From the NCBI GenBank assembly GCA_963691655.1, contig CAVNUY010000018.1, forward strand, positions 1 to 64,000: a DNA stretch of 64,000 nucleotides. The letters are read 5' to 3'. The notes beneath the pieces are model-generated. The model did not search any database. It saw only the letters and a list, made by a program, of their open reading frames with translations, and was not told where the DNA came from. Position numbers and translations under genes: made by a program. Positions 1 through 12,208 of this stretch are shown here, piece after piece; within the stretch, counting starts at the first letter, position 1, and each line of letters begins with the position of its first letter. The DNA comes from Toxonevra muliebris (taxonomy: Eukaryota; Arthropoda; Insecta; Diptera; Pallopteridae).

Positions 1-2108
1 CTCGCTTTTAAAAGTTATAGGCATTCAAAGTTAGCCTCTTGCAGCTTATTTTTTAAAAATGAAGTGCTCATTTTTCATTACTTTCGTCAGCGAAATAAGA
101 ACAAAAACAATTTTAACATTTTAGAGTTTTCCATATTAAGAAGTTTAAACTATCCATTGCTTTTGCAAAAAATAAGCAATACTACTAGTAACAAAAATGT
201 ATAAAATTTAATAATGTTTGGGTTTTCAAATTTGTTTCTTTTATAAACAGAAAACAGAACTGGAAAATATACTAAAACATCTCAACTTTGAAAGGCTTTA
301 ACATTTAAAGGCGAGCTAACTTTTTAAAACGCTCTTAGGGTTTTGTTACTCTGGACCAGTACTACCGACCTGTGTTGGTCGCTTCTCCGTTAGATTCCAT
401 GATCCTAAAATTGTTGCACAGTGTAATCGATTTAACTATATATCGCTACCTCTATTCTTCATTCACGTACCTCTACTTTGACTAAAATTGCGTTTTTTTT
501 TTGCTTACATTGTATAAAATCACCTAAGAATCCAGATAGATCCGAAGTTCAGCTTCGGCTACGGCCTGACACTAATATAGATTGTTGTTATTGATAATTA
601 ACTTTAAATGTACCTATAAAAATAAACCTATAGCTGCCAATGAAGAATTTGATATTTTACACAGAAAAATTAAAAGTGAATATGAGATGTAATAGCATAA
701 ATAACACAGTGCAACAGTAAATTTAAAATCTCGAATGGATAAAATTTTAAGAGTAATGCCCCCGCCACAGTTTGGGGTGTTTTATGACCATATGACAACG
801 CTCATTGAAAAGTTGGGCTCACTGAAAATCAAAACCCGCCACAAGTTCAACTTCTTTCAAGAAATTAATCCTTGAAAGACGATTTTTTTTAATAATTCTT
901 TTATACTGGATTAACCGTTAAGAAAAACAACAAACAGTCTTCGAAGAAAATGTTTCCTATCGAAAAATAGTTGGGGTCATCGAAGGTCACAACAATTTAA
1001 GTCCAATTTTTTTTTAGAAAAAAATAGGTAGTAAGAAGGAGGTAGAAACTCGCCTGTTTTTTTATAAATATCTATTTTTTCTATCTCTTTCTTTCAGACA
1101 GACGTTCATGCTTGCGGTCGTGTGAACAGCCACATACATATGTCTTCATTTAATATAAAATAATATTACTACTATTATGGCACAAAAGCCCATGAACAGT
1201 CTAGGCCCAGTTTTTCACATCTAATCGAGTTATATTTGTAAACGAATGGGATAAACCTACAGTTTTATGCCGAATCGGAACAGCGAAGTTAAAAGCTTTT
1301 ATCAGGCAATTCTTGCTTGTAGAGATTTGTCATTGCGAGCCAAGAGATGATACCGTGTAAAATTGTCGTCTAAGTTGGAACACCATTTTTTAAAAAATCA
1401 ACGATTATTCATCGATATCACAAAAGTTCGACCTGACCCGAAAATTTTTTGTAGATTCGTGATCAGCATCGAAAACAACTCCAGAAAAACCATATGAGAA
1501 CTCAGAAATTTTGTTGTGTTGTAAAGTGTATTCAGATAACAAATAAGTTTAAAAACTGATAATTTCTACTTTTTCGGCCAAATTTTTACTATTATATCAT
1601 TAATTTCAAAATATATTAGCATTGTGACTACAAGAAATCTAAACTTTGTGTAGTTTCAATTCACGGTTTTATCAAAAAAATTAAGTTTTATTTAACATCT
1701 CTTAAGCTAGTTGAAAATTTAGATCATGTGGCAAAATACGTGATAAAGTAAAAGCAAAATTGTCAAAATTGCACACTGAACTATGGGGCGAGAGCAGATC
1801 CGGGTGTTAAACTTATAATCAACTTTCAAAAATAAAATGATATAAAATTTCCCCTTTTTACCACGTTTATATCAACTCGCTTTCAATGGTGTCTGTCTGT
1901 CTGTCAGTCTGTTCGGTACAAATTTTGCAATCGATTTTAAACTAACTTCCCGATGAGCTAGAGACTTGAAATTTTAAATATAGTTCAGAACTGGAAGACA
2001 ATGCAATATGAAGTATCTAAAATATATATAAATATAATAATATTTAAAATATTAGCATCGGAAGTTTTTCCATTTTTTTCATAGATCAAAGCATTGAATT
2101 CATCGTTG
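1..2108. other. AT-rich non-coding DNA, no gene seen
   Basis: No convincing reading frame or RNA gene is visible. There is a short TGTC microsatellite near 1889-1908 in a context seen in many fly interspersed repeats. Around 1370-1530 lies a diverged fragment that shares 'cctgacccgaaaa', 'gtgatcag' and 'aactcag' with the foldback family described at 11213 and 40917. Probably intronic or intergenic transposon debris. Confidence 0.5.
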
Positions 2109-2228
2109 TTAAAACCATTGCTTTAGCGGGAGTATAATATATGTATATGTGTATACATACACAAATTCAAAGACAAATGAGAGAGAGAACAAAAACAAAC
2201 AATTACGAACTTTTCTTTTCGTTTTGTT

Positions 2229-2800
2229 CCTCTTACAAAGAGTATAGATTGTAAAGAGATCGCAATTTGCTCTTGCTGGAATCGAAACAAAAAATCGTAG
2301 AAACAGCAGCGAGGTACAATACCGATGGTGTGACAGCGACGGTTGACAACACATCCAGCAGACAAAAATGTATGAATGGATGAGTTTGACGTGTTTGATG
2401 AAATAAATAATTAATATTTCTTTTAGCAAATAACTTTCAACATTTACAGTATTTATATATTATTTATATACAAATATGTAAACGTTTTGTTTTGATTTTA
2501 TGAATTTTATATAAGCACTTTTACATAAATCTTTTTCTACTGATTTCATGAAATCAAAATGCGAAGAAATATTATCACTATTTTCAACATTGTACCTAAA
2601 TATATGTATGTAAATAAGTATATTTAGCTAAAATGTTAGAACTTTTCATATTTTATATTTTAATATATAAATAAATTACTCTTCTTGTACATTTTTACAT
2701 CCATAACAACAAATCTTCTTCTTATTATGTATTTGGCAAATGTCTTTATTTCATTTCTGTTTCAAAATGTAGAATCACAACGAGGTGCAATGTTAAAAAA
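2229..2800 (+). repeat. Interspersed repeat, family X, copy 1
   Basis: This sequence recurs, diverged, at 55672-55960, 56915-57050 (inverted), 57091-57529, 60456-60600 and 63001-63470 (inverted). Shared landmarks in order are 'agagtatagattg', 'gaggtgcaataccgatgg', 'acacatccagcggacaaa', 'tctactgatttcatgaaatc' and 'acaacgaggtgcaatg'. Short reading frames on the minus strand look similar between copies, but the frame shifts with indels, so nucleotide relatedness explains them. No transposase is encoded; probably a non-autonomous element of unknown class. Confidence 0.6.
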
Positions 2801-3137
2801 AGTATTTATTGAGTACCCATTTATGTGAGAAGATATAATTTGAATTCTGTTATATTTAATGAATAGGGCTATTCGCAATGTGGGGAAAATGATCTCGCAC
2901 GAGTCCAATAATTAATTGTCACATTGCTTAGACAATTGGTTTTGATTCAATGTGTCAACAATTTCAAATTCTAATTAGTTCAAGTGACTTCAAAACCTCA
3001 ATTGACTTTAAGTCACTCCAATTTAGTGCAAATTTCGGTTATTAACCATGACTTCAAGGTATTGCAATTAAATTGAATGCATTCTTTTACAGCTCTGGTC
3101 TTTACTTAAGATCGATTGCGAAATTTCACACACACAA

Positions 3138-3640
3138 GACTAAAAAGTAAAAAATAATAATTTAAATAAAAAATATTTTTAATATACCACGTTTTTAAAA
3201 TGGACTAAAAAGTATAAAATAATTTCTCCTAACCCCACACAGATTTACAACCACAGATTTATCCCATACAGATTGTTTTGAAAATTTGTAACTGTGAGTT
3301 TTAGTAGGACGAAAATACTTGTATGACTTAAAACGAAAAACGTGGGACGCATATGGATAGAGATAAAATTGCTAGCCATTTAGGTGAACTATTCATCCAT
3401 CAATTTCCTATTGCATGCGAACCACGTTTGTTGTTTTAAGTCATACAAGTATTTTCGTCCTACTGAAATTCACAATTACAAATTTTCAAGAGAATCTGTA
3501 TGGGATAAGGAATCTATATGTGGTTGTGAAGCTGTGTGGGGTTAATTATTTTATACTTTTTAGTCCATTTTAAAAACGTGGTATATTAAAAATATTTTTT
3601 ATTTAAATTATTTTTTATTATTATTGTTCTTTTTTGGTGG
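3138..3640. mobile_element. Foldback (long inverted repeat) element
   Basis: Two arms of about 200 bp are inverted copies of each other. The left arm runs from about 3138 to 3350 and the right from about 3425 to 3640. The palindromic landmarks are 'ataccacgtttttaaaatgg' on the left with its complement on the right, and 'gtcatacaagtattttcgtc' in the right arm with its complement at about 3309-3330. The central loop is short (about 70 bp). A single diverged arm recurs at 55245-55440. No open reading frame; non-autonomous DNA element. Confidence 0.75.
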
Positions 3641-4689
3641 AAAATTTTTTCAAACTGAAAAATGTAGTTTTTATATTTTCTTTGTCATGAAGTTTAAAAT
3701 AAACCAAACGTAGACTTATCAACCTTTATTTCTATTAAAATGAACTTAAGGTATACCACGCGCTGAATCAAAGCGATTCTATTGTAGGGCTTATGAATAT
3801 TATAAAATAATTATAAATACTAAATTCTAAAAAGTTCAGAAAATCCTGTATGATATTCCAAATTAAATTCCCCCAAAGGCGAAAACGTACCTCTTATATG
3901 ATATATGGGAGTCGAAGGCAGGCCCGTCTGCAGGATTTTCCCATGGGGTTTGGGATTTTGAATAAAAAATATATACGGTAAACGAAAGTTGCTGCATGTT
4001 GTTGTTCGGACTCGGCAGAGTCCTTCCATTCAGGTACAAAAGTATCACGTGTAGACATTATGCTAGGCTAGATCCACAACGAATTTATATGCCATAATAT
4101 AATTATTGGTTGTCCGAACTCTTCAAGTGTTAGCTTTGTTTTTTTGAGGTTTCATTACTTCAACGGCCATAATTAGATTAACAACAACAATATGCGAAAA
4201 ATACGTTTTTAAAATTAGCACAGTAATTTAAAAATTAAAAGAAATTTATTGGGCATCCCGCTGGTTAACATGAGAGAAGGTGGCAGGGGAGATGAATACA
4301 AGAAAAAAAAAACGGAACGTATGGATGGGGTCCTAGTTTCACGCCCTGGCGAATCAATGATAGTTAAAACTGATTGCTTCTTGTTCCAATCTTTTTGTGA
4401 TAGTCTACGAAATTGAAGATAAATCAACAAAAATTATTATCCGTTTAAAAGCTAATCAAATTACGTTCCTAATTACACAAATTTTTGGTTACAGGATCAC
4501 GGTAGAGTGGTTTCGAATCAGGTCTTTTTGCGCTATTGAAATTGCTTATTTGACCATATTCAACGTTCTACGAAATCTATAGATATACAAGTTGATTCTG
4601 TCCCGATGGCCAACATGAAAAGAGATTTTCCAATCTATAAGAATGGTATAGAAAGCCAAATACAAGTATTTTTTGCAGATTTTTTTTAT
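3641..4689. other. Non-coding DNA, nothing recognised
   Basis: AT-rich sequence with only short chance reading frames. I see no family signature, tRNA boxes or splice-site pair that supports an exon. Confidence 0.4.
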
Positions 4690-4925
4690 TTTCAAAACTA
4701 TTCAATATTTGTTTTTACAATTTAAATTTCATTAACATTTTTTTTCATCCAAAACTTAAAATTGCATAATTCGTGTAGAAAAACAAAAAAACCGAAACAC
4801 GAAACCTGACCTGGAGAAAATGTTTACAGATTTGTGATCAGCAGCCAAAAATACTGTAGAAAAATTGAGGCACAACTCAGATACTGTTTTAATGTCTCAT
4901 TTTGTTGTACAGCGTTATTGGTTAG
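4690..4925 (+). repeat. Solo right half of the TACACTGTACA foldback family
   Basis: Matches the right arms of the elements at 11213-12208 and 40917-41600: 'ttttcatccaaaact', 'gcataattcgtgtagaaa', 'cacaactcagatactgtttt' and a terminal 'gttgtacagcg'. The left arm is missing, so this is a truncated copy. Confidence 0.6.
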
Positions 4926-5429
4926 AGCAGACAAACTTTAAAGTCTGTATTCAAAAACTAAAAATTAAATGAAATTGCCAATGAGGCTTGAATGGCTTCA
5001 AAGTTCGAATTTTTAGTTGTTCAATTCAATACAGTCAATCGGATTTCAAGAAAATATTAAAAATTGTCGATAAATGAAAAATTTGATCAGTTTTCAAACG
5101 TATAATAAAACTTGCTAATTTAAACCTCTGCTTTAAAGATTACAGAGAAAAGAATGGAACAAGACGGTAATATCTTTAACCCTCTATTTAGCTCTATTAT
5201 TTAATTTCGTGTTGACCATCCGACAGAAAACACCCTGTATGGATAATTTATGTATCTGACTTAAATGTTGTTTTTTTTTTAATTGAATAACTTTGTTCAT
5301 CTTCAGCTAGATTAAATGTACATGAACGGTGAGTGTATAAAGATATATAATTATATAATATTGATAGTTAAAATAGTTCATAATATATATTTTAATTACA
5401 GATAAACAAAATACTCTCTTACAAATAAG

Positions 5430-5941
5430 TAGAGTCCGACCGAATACCGATTTTGTTGGCCGAACCGATGATCGGCTATCAGAAAAAGTTTGGCCGAAGC
5501 CAATACCGATATCGATCGTCGGCCAGACGATGATGATGCTTACAGTAAAAAATAGATTTCTTTACATACACATCTTTTTATTTTGATTTATTAAAGTAAA
5601 CAAAAAGGAATCCAAATTTCAATACATAAAATATAACAAAAATATAGGGTAATTTTGTACGTAAATCACGTATGTAGATATGTATCAAAAATACAGAACA
5701 ACACAAATAGTTATATCTATCATAGAAAAGGTTTAATTTGTTAATTGTTATATAAATGAGGGTAGTTTACATATTCCTACTAAAAAGAAAAAAATAAAGT
5801 TAAATAATTACTTTTTTTAACAATTCGATCCGATTGTGCTAAATGATCGGCCATTTTTTAGCCGATACCGAACCAATGCCGATCCCGTAATTTTGGACCG
5901 ATACTGGCCGCAGTCGATGCCGATTAATCGGTCGGACTCTA
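5430..5941. mobile_element. hAT-like MITE
   Basis: A 512-bp element bounded by inverted TAGAGTCCGACCGA-type ends (left TAGAGTCCGACCGA at 5430; right TCGGTCGGACTCTA ending at 5941). The inverted homology runs on for about 100 bp as mixed CCGAT/ATCGG motifs. The flanking 8-mers are caaataag and aaaataaa, 6 of 8 identical, consistent with a decayed 8-bp target duplication as made by hAT transposases. The centre is AT-rich with no transposase. Superfamily assignment rests on TIR style and the diverged duplication only. Confidence 0.65.
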
Positions 5942-5949
5942 AAAATAAA

Positions 5950-6277
5950 TACTTTACTCATACAATATCAAATCAATACAACAACAATCAGTGGGAAAAA
6001 ATAAATATAAAAAAATACCTACATTTTGTATTTTATTAGAATTTCTAAACAAAATACAATTGCTGAATTTTAAATGTTTTATTTAATTTACAGAGCATAG
6101 TTAACAAAATAATATAGACATAACGCTCGTTTGCTTCAAGACTGTCTTATGACAGTTTAGAAGTTCCTAAACAGATAATATATAACTTAAATAATCTTTT
6201 GATTATTATTAGTTTCATTACATTTAAAGAGGTGATCTCTCGGCTTCTAAATTTATATTTTATTTACCGTCTATAGC
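5950..6277. other. Non-coding DNA, nothing recognised
   Basis: AT-rich spacer between two MITEs, with no supported feature. Confidence 0.4.
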
Positions 6278-6424
6278 ACTAGCGGATCCTAGGGAGAGAG
6301 GGGGAGTTTCGGAATTAAAACCCGTCTCCCTCCCCCCCATTACCGATAAAAACTTCATACATTTTGATCGTTGGTCATAGATCAGAAAAAAAAGAAGAAA
6401 ATTAAAAGGCCCGGATCCGCTAGT
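6278..6424. mobile_element. Short MITE with perfect 12-bp TIRs
   Basis: ACTAGCGGATCC at 6278-6289 is exactly inverted at 6413-6424 (GGATCCGCTAGT). The 147-bp interior has a G-rich block near the left end and no reading frame. I could not find a clean target-site duplication, so superfamily is open. Confidence 0.6.
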
Positions 6425-6448
6425 CATCCGTAGTATTATTCTATTACG

Positions 6449-6479
<31 letters not shown>

Positions 6480-6575
6480 TTTCATTGAGTCAATGGAAAT
6501 TATATAAAATTCCTTACAGACTAAAACAATAGTAACTTAAAATTAATTAAAACTAAAAATAGATTTAAGACAAGC

Positions 6576-9365
6576 TTAAGGATAGAATTCATTAAGTAGG
6601 TTCTTAAATGAAACTTTAGTAACCGAGAAATCTAAAACCAAGGAATTAGAAATAGAATTAAACTCAGTTAAGGCTCTAGAAATAGGAGCAAAAGAAGCAT
6701 AATTTGATCGTCGCAACCCAACATAAAATAAAGCTGAATGACGCAAATCTCTTGTTGGAATATTAAAATTGATTAGTTCTAGAAGAGCAGGACAATCAAC
6801 AAAACCAACAATGATGTCATAAACAAACATGAGAGACAAGATAGTTCTTCTGTTGTTCAAGGACTTTAGATCGATGAGCATGCAACGAGCATTGTAAGAG
6901 GGAATGGGCTCGGAAAAATGAAGACAACGCAATGCAAATCGAATAAAGACTTTTTGAATCCGCTCAAGTCTATTAATATGACAGAGATAATGAGGCCTCC
7001 ATATAAATGCTGCATATTCTAACCGAGATCTTACTAAGGAAGTAAACAGTATTTTGAGCGTAAAAGGATCAGAAAACTCTGAACTATTGCGACGGATAAA
7101 AGCTAACATAGAATACGCTTTAGGAATGATACAATTTAAATGTGGAACAAAAGAAAACTTCACATCGAAAACAACCCCAAGATCTTTTATTTCACTCACT
7201 GATTTTAAGGTAGAATTGGCAATGTGATAAGATGTAGGGATAGTATTATGAACTTTGGCAAAAGTCATATGGGAACATTTGTTGATATTGAGCGATAACA
7301 GAAATTTGCAGCACCAAATAAGAAACAAATCTAAATCAGACTGTAGAATTTGAGAATCCGTGATATTTTTAATTACAGAATATATTTTTAAGTCGTCGGC
7401 ATATAATAGGTATCTAGCAGTTGGAAAGCAGCATGAAATATCGTTAATAAATAAGAGAAAAAGTAAAGGACCTAGAATGCTACCTTGCGGAACACCCGAG
7501 GTAGCAATAAAAGGAGCTGATTCAACATTATCAATAACCACAACGGAATGTCTATTGATTAAATAGGACCTTATCCACTCCAAAAAAACCGAGTGTATAC
7601 CCAAATTAGCTAATTTAAAGATCATAATATTATGAGACACCCTATCAAAGGCTTTTGAGAAATCAGTGTAAATTGTATCAATTTGATATCCATTTTGAAA
7701 TGCAGAGATACAATCTTCAGCGAAGACGGCTAAGTTGGAAGTAGTAGAGCGACCCGGAACAAACCCATGCTGATTACAACAAATTACGCTCTTGACGGCG
7801 AAGTAAAGCTTGTCTTTTACGATACTTTCAAAAAGTTTTGACACAGTGGATAGCTTCGAAATAGGTCTGTAGTTCGAGACATTACTCTTGTTTCCACTTT
7901 TAAAGATTGGAGTGATGGCTGCAAATTTCCAATCATCAATAAAGACACCAGAGGATAGTGATTTATTGAAAATAAGTTTTAAAGGTAGAGCTATAGACGA
8001 ACAGCAGTTTTTTATGATTGACCCAGAAAGACCATCTAAGTCAGTCTGTATTGATAATTTAAGATTGGTAATACCCTTAATAATATCATCTTCTGATAAT
8101 GTAAGGGACCCAAAATCAACCGAATGAACAGAGTTGTAAATGAAACTATCATCAAGATCAATATCATGATCAAAATTTGATTTAAAAAATTCAGCAAAGA
8201 GATTGGCAGCACCAACAGGGGAGCATGCAGTCTTGCTATTGAGGAAAACTGTAGAAGGAATGGATGAGGAAGATTTTCTAGACTTGATATAACTCCAAAA
8301 AGCCTTTGGATTCGACTTAATATTAAGTTCAAATTGATTAATATAATTGCGGTAGAGGTTGTTGTTTAAGATGTTAAATTCCAATTTGAAATATTGATAT
8401 TTTGAGAAATAGTATGAATTATTGGTGGTTTTGTAATTCCTATAGAACTTATTTCTTAAATTTTTTATCTTTTTTAATTCCTTGGTGTACCACGGCAACT
8501 TGTGCAGTTTTCTAGCGCACATCGGAATATTCTTATTACAAATATCAAGCACATTAATTTTGAAAACATTATAACAAGAACAAGGATCTAAATTATTAAG
8601 CAAGTCGTACCAATTGATATTAGAAATTAAGCTATTTAGTTTATTGAAATTGCATAGACGGTAGTTGAAATTAACTTTATGATTAACAGGAGAAATATGT
8701 GCAAATTCATAGAATTCAAGTTCAAGAACATATGGAATATGATGTAAGCTAATATTAGAGAAAGGAAAAGCGCATTTCATTAGATTGTAATTAACGTTAT
8801 TACTAATAAAAATTAAGTCAAGATACCTATTTAATTGATTTGGAAAAGAATTAATTTGCACTAGATCTATGCTTAAAAAGCTATCAATTAAGTAGATTTC
8901 TGTATAACTATTTACATTAGTAGGAGTCAGGGAAATGCTGTCATTAAGATGATACCAAGAAACATTACAGAGATTAAAATCGCCCAGCAGGCATAGTTGA
9001 TCATTGCCAAGATCATTCCAGGCGAGATGTAGAATGTTGTCTACAACCATCTTGTAAACAGCATCAGAGCTGCTCGGAGGAATGTAAGATGCGCAGATAA
9101 AAATTGAACCAGTGGCGCCTTTGACATATACACATATCTGGTCGAGGAGAGAGTCGGTATTGCAAAGATAGTGTAGAGATGCAAGAAGATTACGACGAAC
9201 AGCTATTAAAACTCCACCACCTCTTAAGCAGCCAGTTTTACTGGCGTCTCTATCTTTGCGAAAGACTTGGTAAAGATTGGCATCAAAAAATTCAGAGTCA
9301 GCAAAATCAGCGTTCAGCCACGTTTCCACAAAAACAATAACGTCAAAGTCGAGTTGAGAGCTCAA
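6576..9365 (-). CDS. LINE ORF2: APE endonuclease plus reverse transcriptase
   Basis: 929 codons from the first in-frame ATG. Residues 1 to about 220 are an apurinic-like endonuclease (VFVETWL, LLGDFN). The reverse transcriptase follows, with YRPIS, FSKAFDRVSH, SGVPQGSILGPLL and the catalytic YADD at about residues 655-658. There is no RNase H domain and no C-terminal zinc knuckle. The ATG lies inside the endonuclease. The same frame stays open upstream to at least 9440 and there encodes the missing first motif (VYFQN...GIRTK) without a methionine. The true protein therefore starts further upstream, probably overlapping or coupled to ORF1. The product would nick target DNA and prime reverse transcription there. 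The frame has no internal stop, so the copy is fairly young, but the broken ORF1 argues against autonomous activity. Confidence 0.85.
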   Translation of the reverse strand: MSSQLDFDVIVFVETWLNADFADSEFFDANLYQVFRKDRDASKTGCLRGGGVLIAVRRNLLASLHYLCNTDSLLDQICVYVKGATGSIFICASYIPPSSSDAVYKMVVDNILHLAWNDLGNDQLCLLGDFNLCNVSWYHLNDSISLTPTNVNSYTEIYLIDSFLSIDLVQINSFPNQLNRYLDLIFISNNVNYNLMKCAFPFSNISLHHIPYVLELEFYEFAHISPVNHKVNFNYRLCNFNKLNSLISNINWYDLLNNLDPCSCYNVFKINVLDICNKNIPMCARKLHKLPWYTKELKKIKNLRNKFYRNYKTTNNSYYFSKYQYFKLEFNILNNNLYRNYINQFELNIKSNPKAFWSYIKSRKSSSSIPSTVFLNSKTACSPVGAANLFAEFFKSNFDHDIDLDDSFIYNSVHSVDFGSLTLSEDDIIKGITNLKLSIQTDLDGLSGSIIKNCCSSIALPLKLIFNKSLSSGVFIDDWKFAAITPIFKSGNKSNVSNYRPISKLSTVSKLFESIVKDKLYFAVKSVICCNQHGFVPGRSTTSNLAVFAEDCISAFQNGYQIDTIYTDFSKAFDRVSHNIMIFKLANLGIHSVFLEWIRSYLINRHSVVVIDNVESAPFIATSGVPQGSILGPLLFLLFINDISCCFPTARYLLYADDLKIYSVIKNITDSQILQSDLDLFLIWCCKFLLSLNINKCSHMTFAKVHNTIPTSYHIANSTLKSVSEIKDLGVVFDVKFSFVPHLNCIIPKAYSMLAFIRRNSSEFSDPFTLKILFTSLVRSRLEYAAFIWRPHYLCHINRLERIQKVFIRFALRCLHFSEPIPSYNARCMLIDLKSLNNRRTILSLMFVYDIIVGFVDCPALLELINFNIPTRDLRHSALFYVGLRRSNYASFAPISRALTEFNSISNSLVLDFSVTKVSFKNLLNEFYP

Positions 9366-9454
9366 GTTCCATATATGATGCGATTTAGTTCTTATACCAG
9401 AGCAATTTTGAAAATATACTTTCAGCGATTTCTTTAATGTGACAGCAGGAGATT

Positions 9455-10620
9455 TTACTTTTCTAGATGAGGTTCCACTTCCTTGGGAAAAAAACGAAAA
9501 GGTCTTACATTGACATCAATAGGCCAGAGTGATGGATCGAGTAATTTCGCATATAATGAAGACGAAATACCCAATTTGAAGTTTACTTTATTAAGAGAAT
9601 TGATTGGAGTATCATATTTTACTAATTTATAGCAGGAGAGATGAGATTTATTAATAGCAGCATGTTCAGCAACATAATCGATGATATTGTCTTCCGTAAC
9701 GGAGGGCTTAAATGATGATAAGTGCAGCCACTTTAAATTAGCGGCAACTTCAAGAACTGAATTCGGGTTAGAGCCGACAACAATATTTTGAGTTGTGCGA
9801 TTAATTAGCTTAGTAACATTTGAATTAGCCACCACTGTTGAATTTTGAATCGTCTGATTAATTCGCTTAGTAACATTAGTATTAGCCACCACTGTTGGAT
9901 TACTTCTACTTGAATTTGTAAGAATGTAGAAACATTTGTGAGCAGTCCATTAGTGATATTAGTAGAAAGAGCATGATCAGCGTTATTTGGAAGAGAGGCG
10001 GCAAACGAACGGTTTATATTATCAGCACTTTGGGTAGCAACAAGAGATGCATTACTAACCGCCGATGTATTATTATTAATATGATCATAAGAGCAAGTAG
10101 CAGATGTAGGAGAGGTTGAAGCAGCAAAATCACAATCAATAGCAGGAGAAGCGATAACAGGTGAAGTGCGAGCTCGAGATCGAGTCATTCGTAAATTTGT
10201 AGGATTAAGCATAGCATCAGATGGCACCGAAAGAGAAACACAATTATCATTGGATAACGGTTTGTCCACACTTTTGTTTTTAGGCAAAGTAGCTTTTTGT
10301 TCATGCATTAGTTTAGATGTAGAGAAATTTAATTTTAGTTCTTGAGATAGATCAAAATATTTCTCTTTGAGAGTTTTGACATCAACAGATAACTGTGAGA
10401 CGATAGAAAAAATTTCGTTGTTCTCACAAACACATTTCGAGCATTTATATACGATATTTTTATATTTTATAAGACAATTTAAAGCAATTTCATCATTGAT
10501 TTCAATGCAATATTTATGAAAGTTATTTGCACAAACACTGCAGACAATAGGCAAGTCAACTCCAACATTTTTGGAGCATTTAGAGCACATATTATTTTTG
10601 AATGGCATATTTAAAGTCAC
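9455..10620 (-). pseudogene. LINE ORF1, broken by a frameshift
   Basis: The N-terminal part (10620 down to about 9915) starts with cysteine pairs C12/C15 and C27/C30, then H35 and C38 and a further C-x2-C. This is a PHD-like C4HC3 zinc finger. A Ser/Thr/Ala/Asn-rich linker follows. Near 9915 the frame shifts by one base and continues in another frame to a stop at 9455. That C-terminal part contains two near-identical short repeats (VVANxNVTK) and a conserved block beginning WLHLSSFKP. Length and domain order fit ORF1 proteins of CR1-group LINEs, which bind element RNA. The shift could be a real mutation or a sequencing error. The C-terminal fragment ends next to the upstream part of the ORF2 frame. 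Confidence 0.75.
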
Positions 10621-10730
10621 AAATTTTTTAATTAGTAAACAAGTGCAAATGGAGATAATTTAATTTAGAGTTAAACAAATACTAAGGAGTTTATTGCAAT
10701 AAAAAAGCGTTAAAAAAGCGTCCTTTTTCG

Positions 10731-11212
10731 CTATATTGTAGAAAACAATTTTGAATTTATTAAAACACTTTGGAGACAGTATGAAATAACACGTCCGATC
10801 ACCTTGAATAAACACACTCATATGTGATAGTGTTTAATATTTAATGCCAAAGAGAGAGAAAGAGAGAATTTCCCATATGAAATTGTGAACATGGTTGCAA
10901 ATTTTATTGAATTTGACATAGTGAAAACTAGTCAGAAGTAGCGGAAATAATTCCATTTTTAACATTTCGTTTTGGATTTCGTTAAATGAATTTAATAAAC
11001 GCATGTAGAATATAATATTTGTTGCAACAGTTATTGTGATATATGAACGTATGTATGTATGTAAGATTTAGAAATAAATTTAATTTACCAGACATAGGAT
11101 CTACATCGATTTTCAAACATAAACTTTGATGCTGTTCAAAGGTAAAAAATAGAAATGTGAAATTTTTTCAGATTCAGTAATGCCAACACAGAAAATTGGC
11201 TAAAGGAAAAAT
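10731..11212. other. Non-coding DNA, nothing recognised
   Basis: AT-rich spacer with a short GA-rich stretch near 10852-10867. No gene, TIR or RNA signature seen. Confidence 0.4.
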
Positions 11213-12208
11213 ACACTGTACAACAAGATGGGAGTTGCGGCCTAGTTTTTCTGGAATATTTTTGGCCGCTGATCACGAATCTCGAAAATTTGATAAGGTA
11301 GAGGGCTCATGGGTGAAATTTTTGTTTTTTTGCTTTTCTACACGAATTATGCAATTTTAAGAGTTTTGGATGAAAAAAAATATTCATAAAATTGAAATTT
11401 TATGAAATTTTGTTTAAATCCAAAATTCCTAAAATTCCATAACTCATGTAGAAAAGCTAAAATAAGCAGTAAAAAAATGAATCAAATTTTAAATAAAGAA
11501 AACTTTAAGTTAAGTATGTAATCATCACAATACCAGTGTATATAGAGATAGGGCATCGCCACAATTCCTGAGCAGTGATCTTAGTGATGGTTCTTAGTCT
11601 TTTCAACATCCTATATAATATACTAATACTTGAAATCATAACCCAGAATTACAGGTTTTGATTTTAAATATTTTCACTGAATAGAGTTGTAGAAAGAAAC
11701 TACCACTACCGTTCTATATACATATTTGTTGTTGTGTTTTCTCATTGTTACTAGTCTATACAACAGTGAGAGAGTGTGTGTGTGTTTTAGAAAAATAATT
11801 CTAGGAGTCATTTTTCTAAATCAGGCCCCATTTGATCAATTTATGATTTTTTAGCAAACTGTGAAAATTAAATCTAGGTGATAATTTTTAAAGCCTTGAC
11901 TACTGTTCCATTTCTAGCTTTATGTTAATTAATGTATAACAGGCTTTAAATTCTATGAAATTTTTTTTCATCCAAAACTCTTAAAATTGCATAATTCGTG
12001 TAGAAAGCAAAAACCAAAAATAAATCAAAAACAAAAATTTTCACCCATGAGCCCCTACCTTATCAAATTTTCAAAAAAACAAGATTTGCGAATATACAGG
12101 AAACCTGACTTGACCCCAAAATTTTTTTTACAGATTCGTGATTAACGGCCAAAAAAGAAAAACTGGGCCACAACTCAGATACTATTTTGCTGTTTTACGG
12201 TGTTATTT
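11213..12208. mobile_element. Foldback element, TACACTGTACA family, copy 2
   Basis: The left arm (about 11213-11470) begins TACACTGTACAACAAG and is inverted relative to the right arm (about 11945-12208). Shared motifs are 'ttttcatccaaaact', 'gcataattcgtgtagaaa' and 'ccacaactcagatact'. Between the arms is about 470 bp of AT-rich DNA with a (TG)n run near 11770. No transposase. The other copies are 40917-41600 (both arms), 4690-4925 (one arm) and a diverged piece at 1370-1530. Confidence 0.65.

Larger units (their letters stand above)
6449..10730 (-). mobile_element. CR1/Jockey-group non-LTR retrotransposon (LINE)
   Basis: A LINE transcribed leftwards. In element order it has a 5' region (about 10730-10621, boundary uncertain), ORF1 (10620-9455, frameshifted), ORF2 (to 6576), a 3' UTR of about 95 bp, and a simple-sequence tail seen on the plus strand as (TTAT)n at 6449-6482. 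An (AAAT)n-type tail, an APE endonuclease plus reverse transcriptase without RNase H, and an ORF1 with a PHD-like finger suit the CR1/Jockey supergroup. I cannot place the clade more precisely. No target-site duplication was identified, and the 5' end may be incomplete. Confidence 0.85.
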
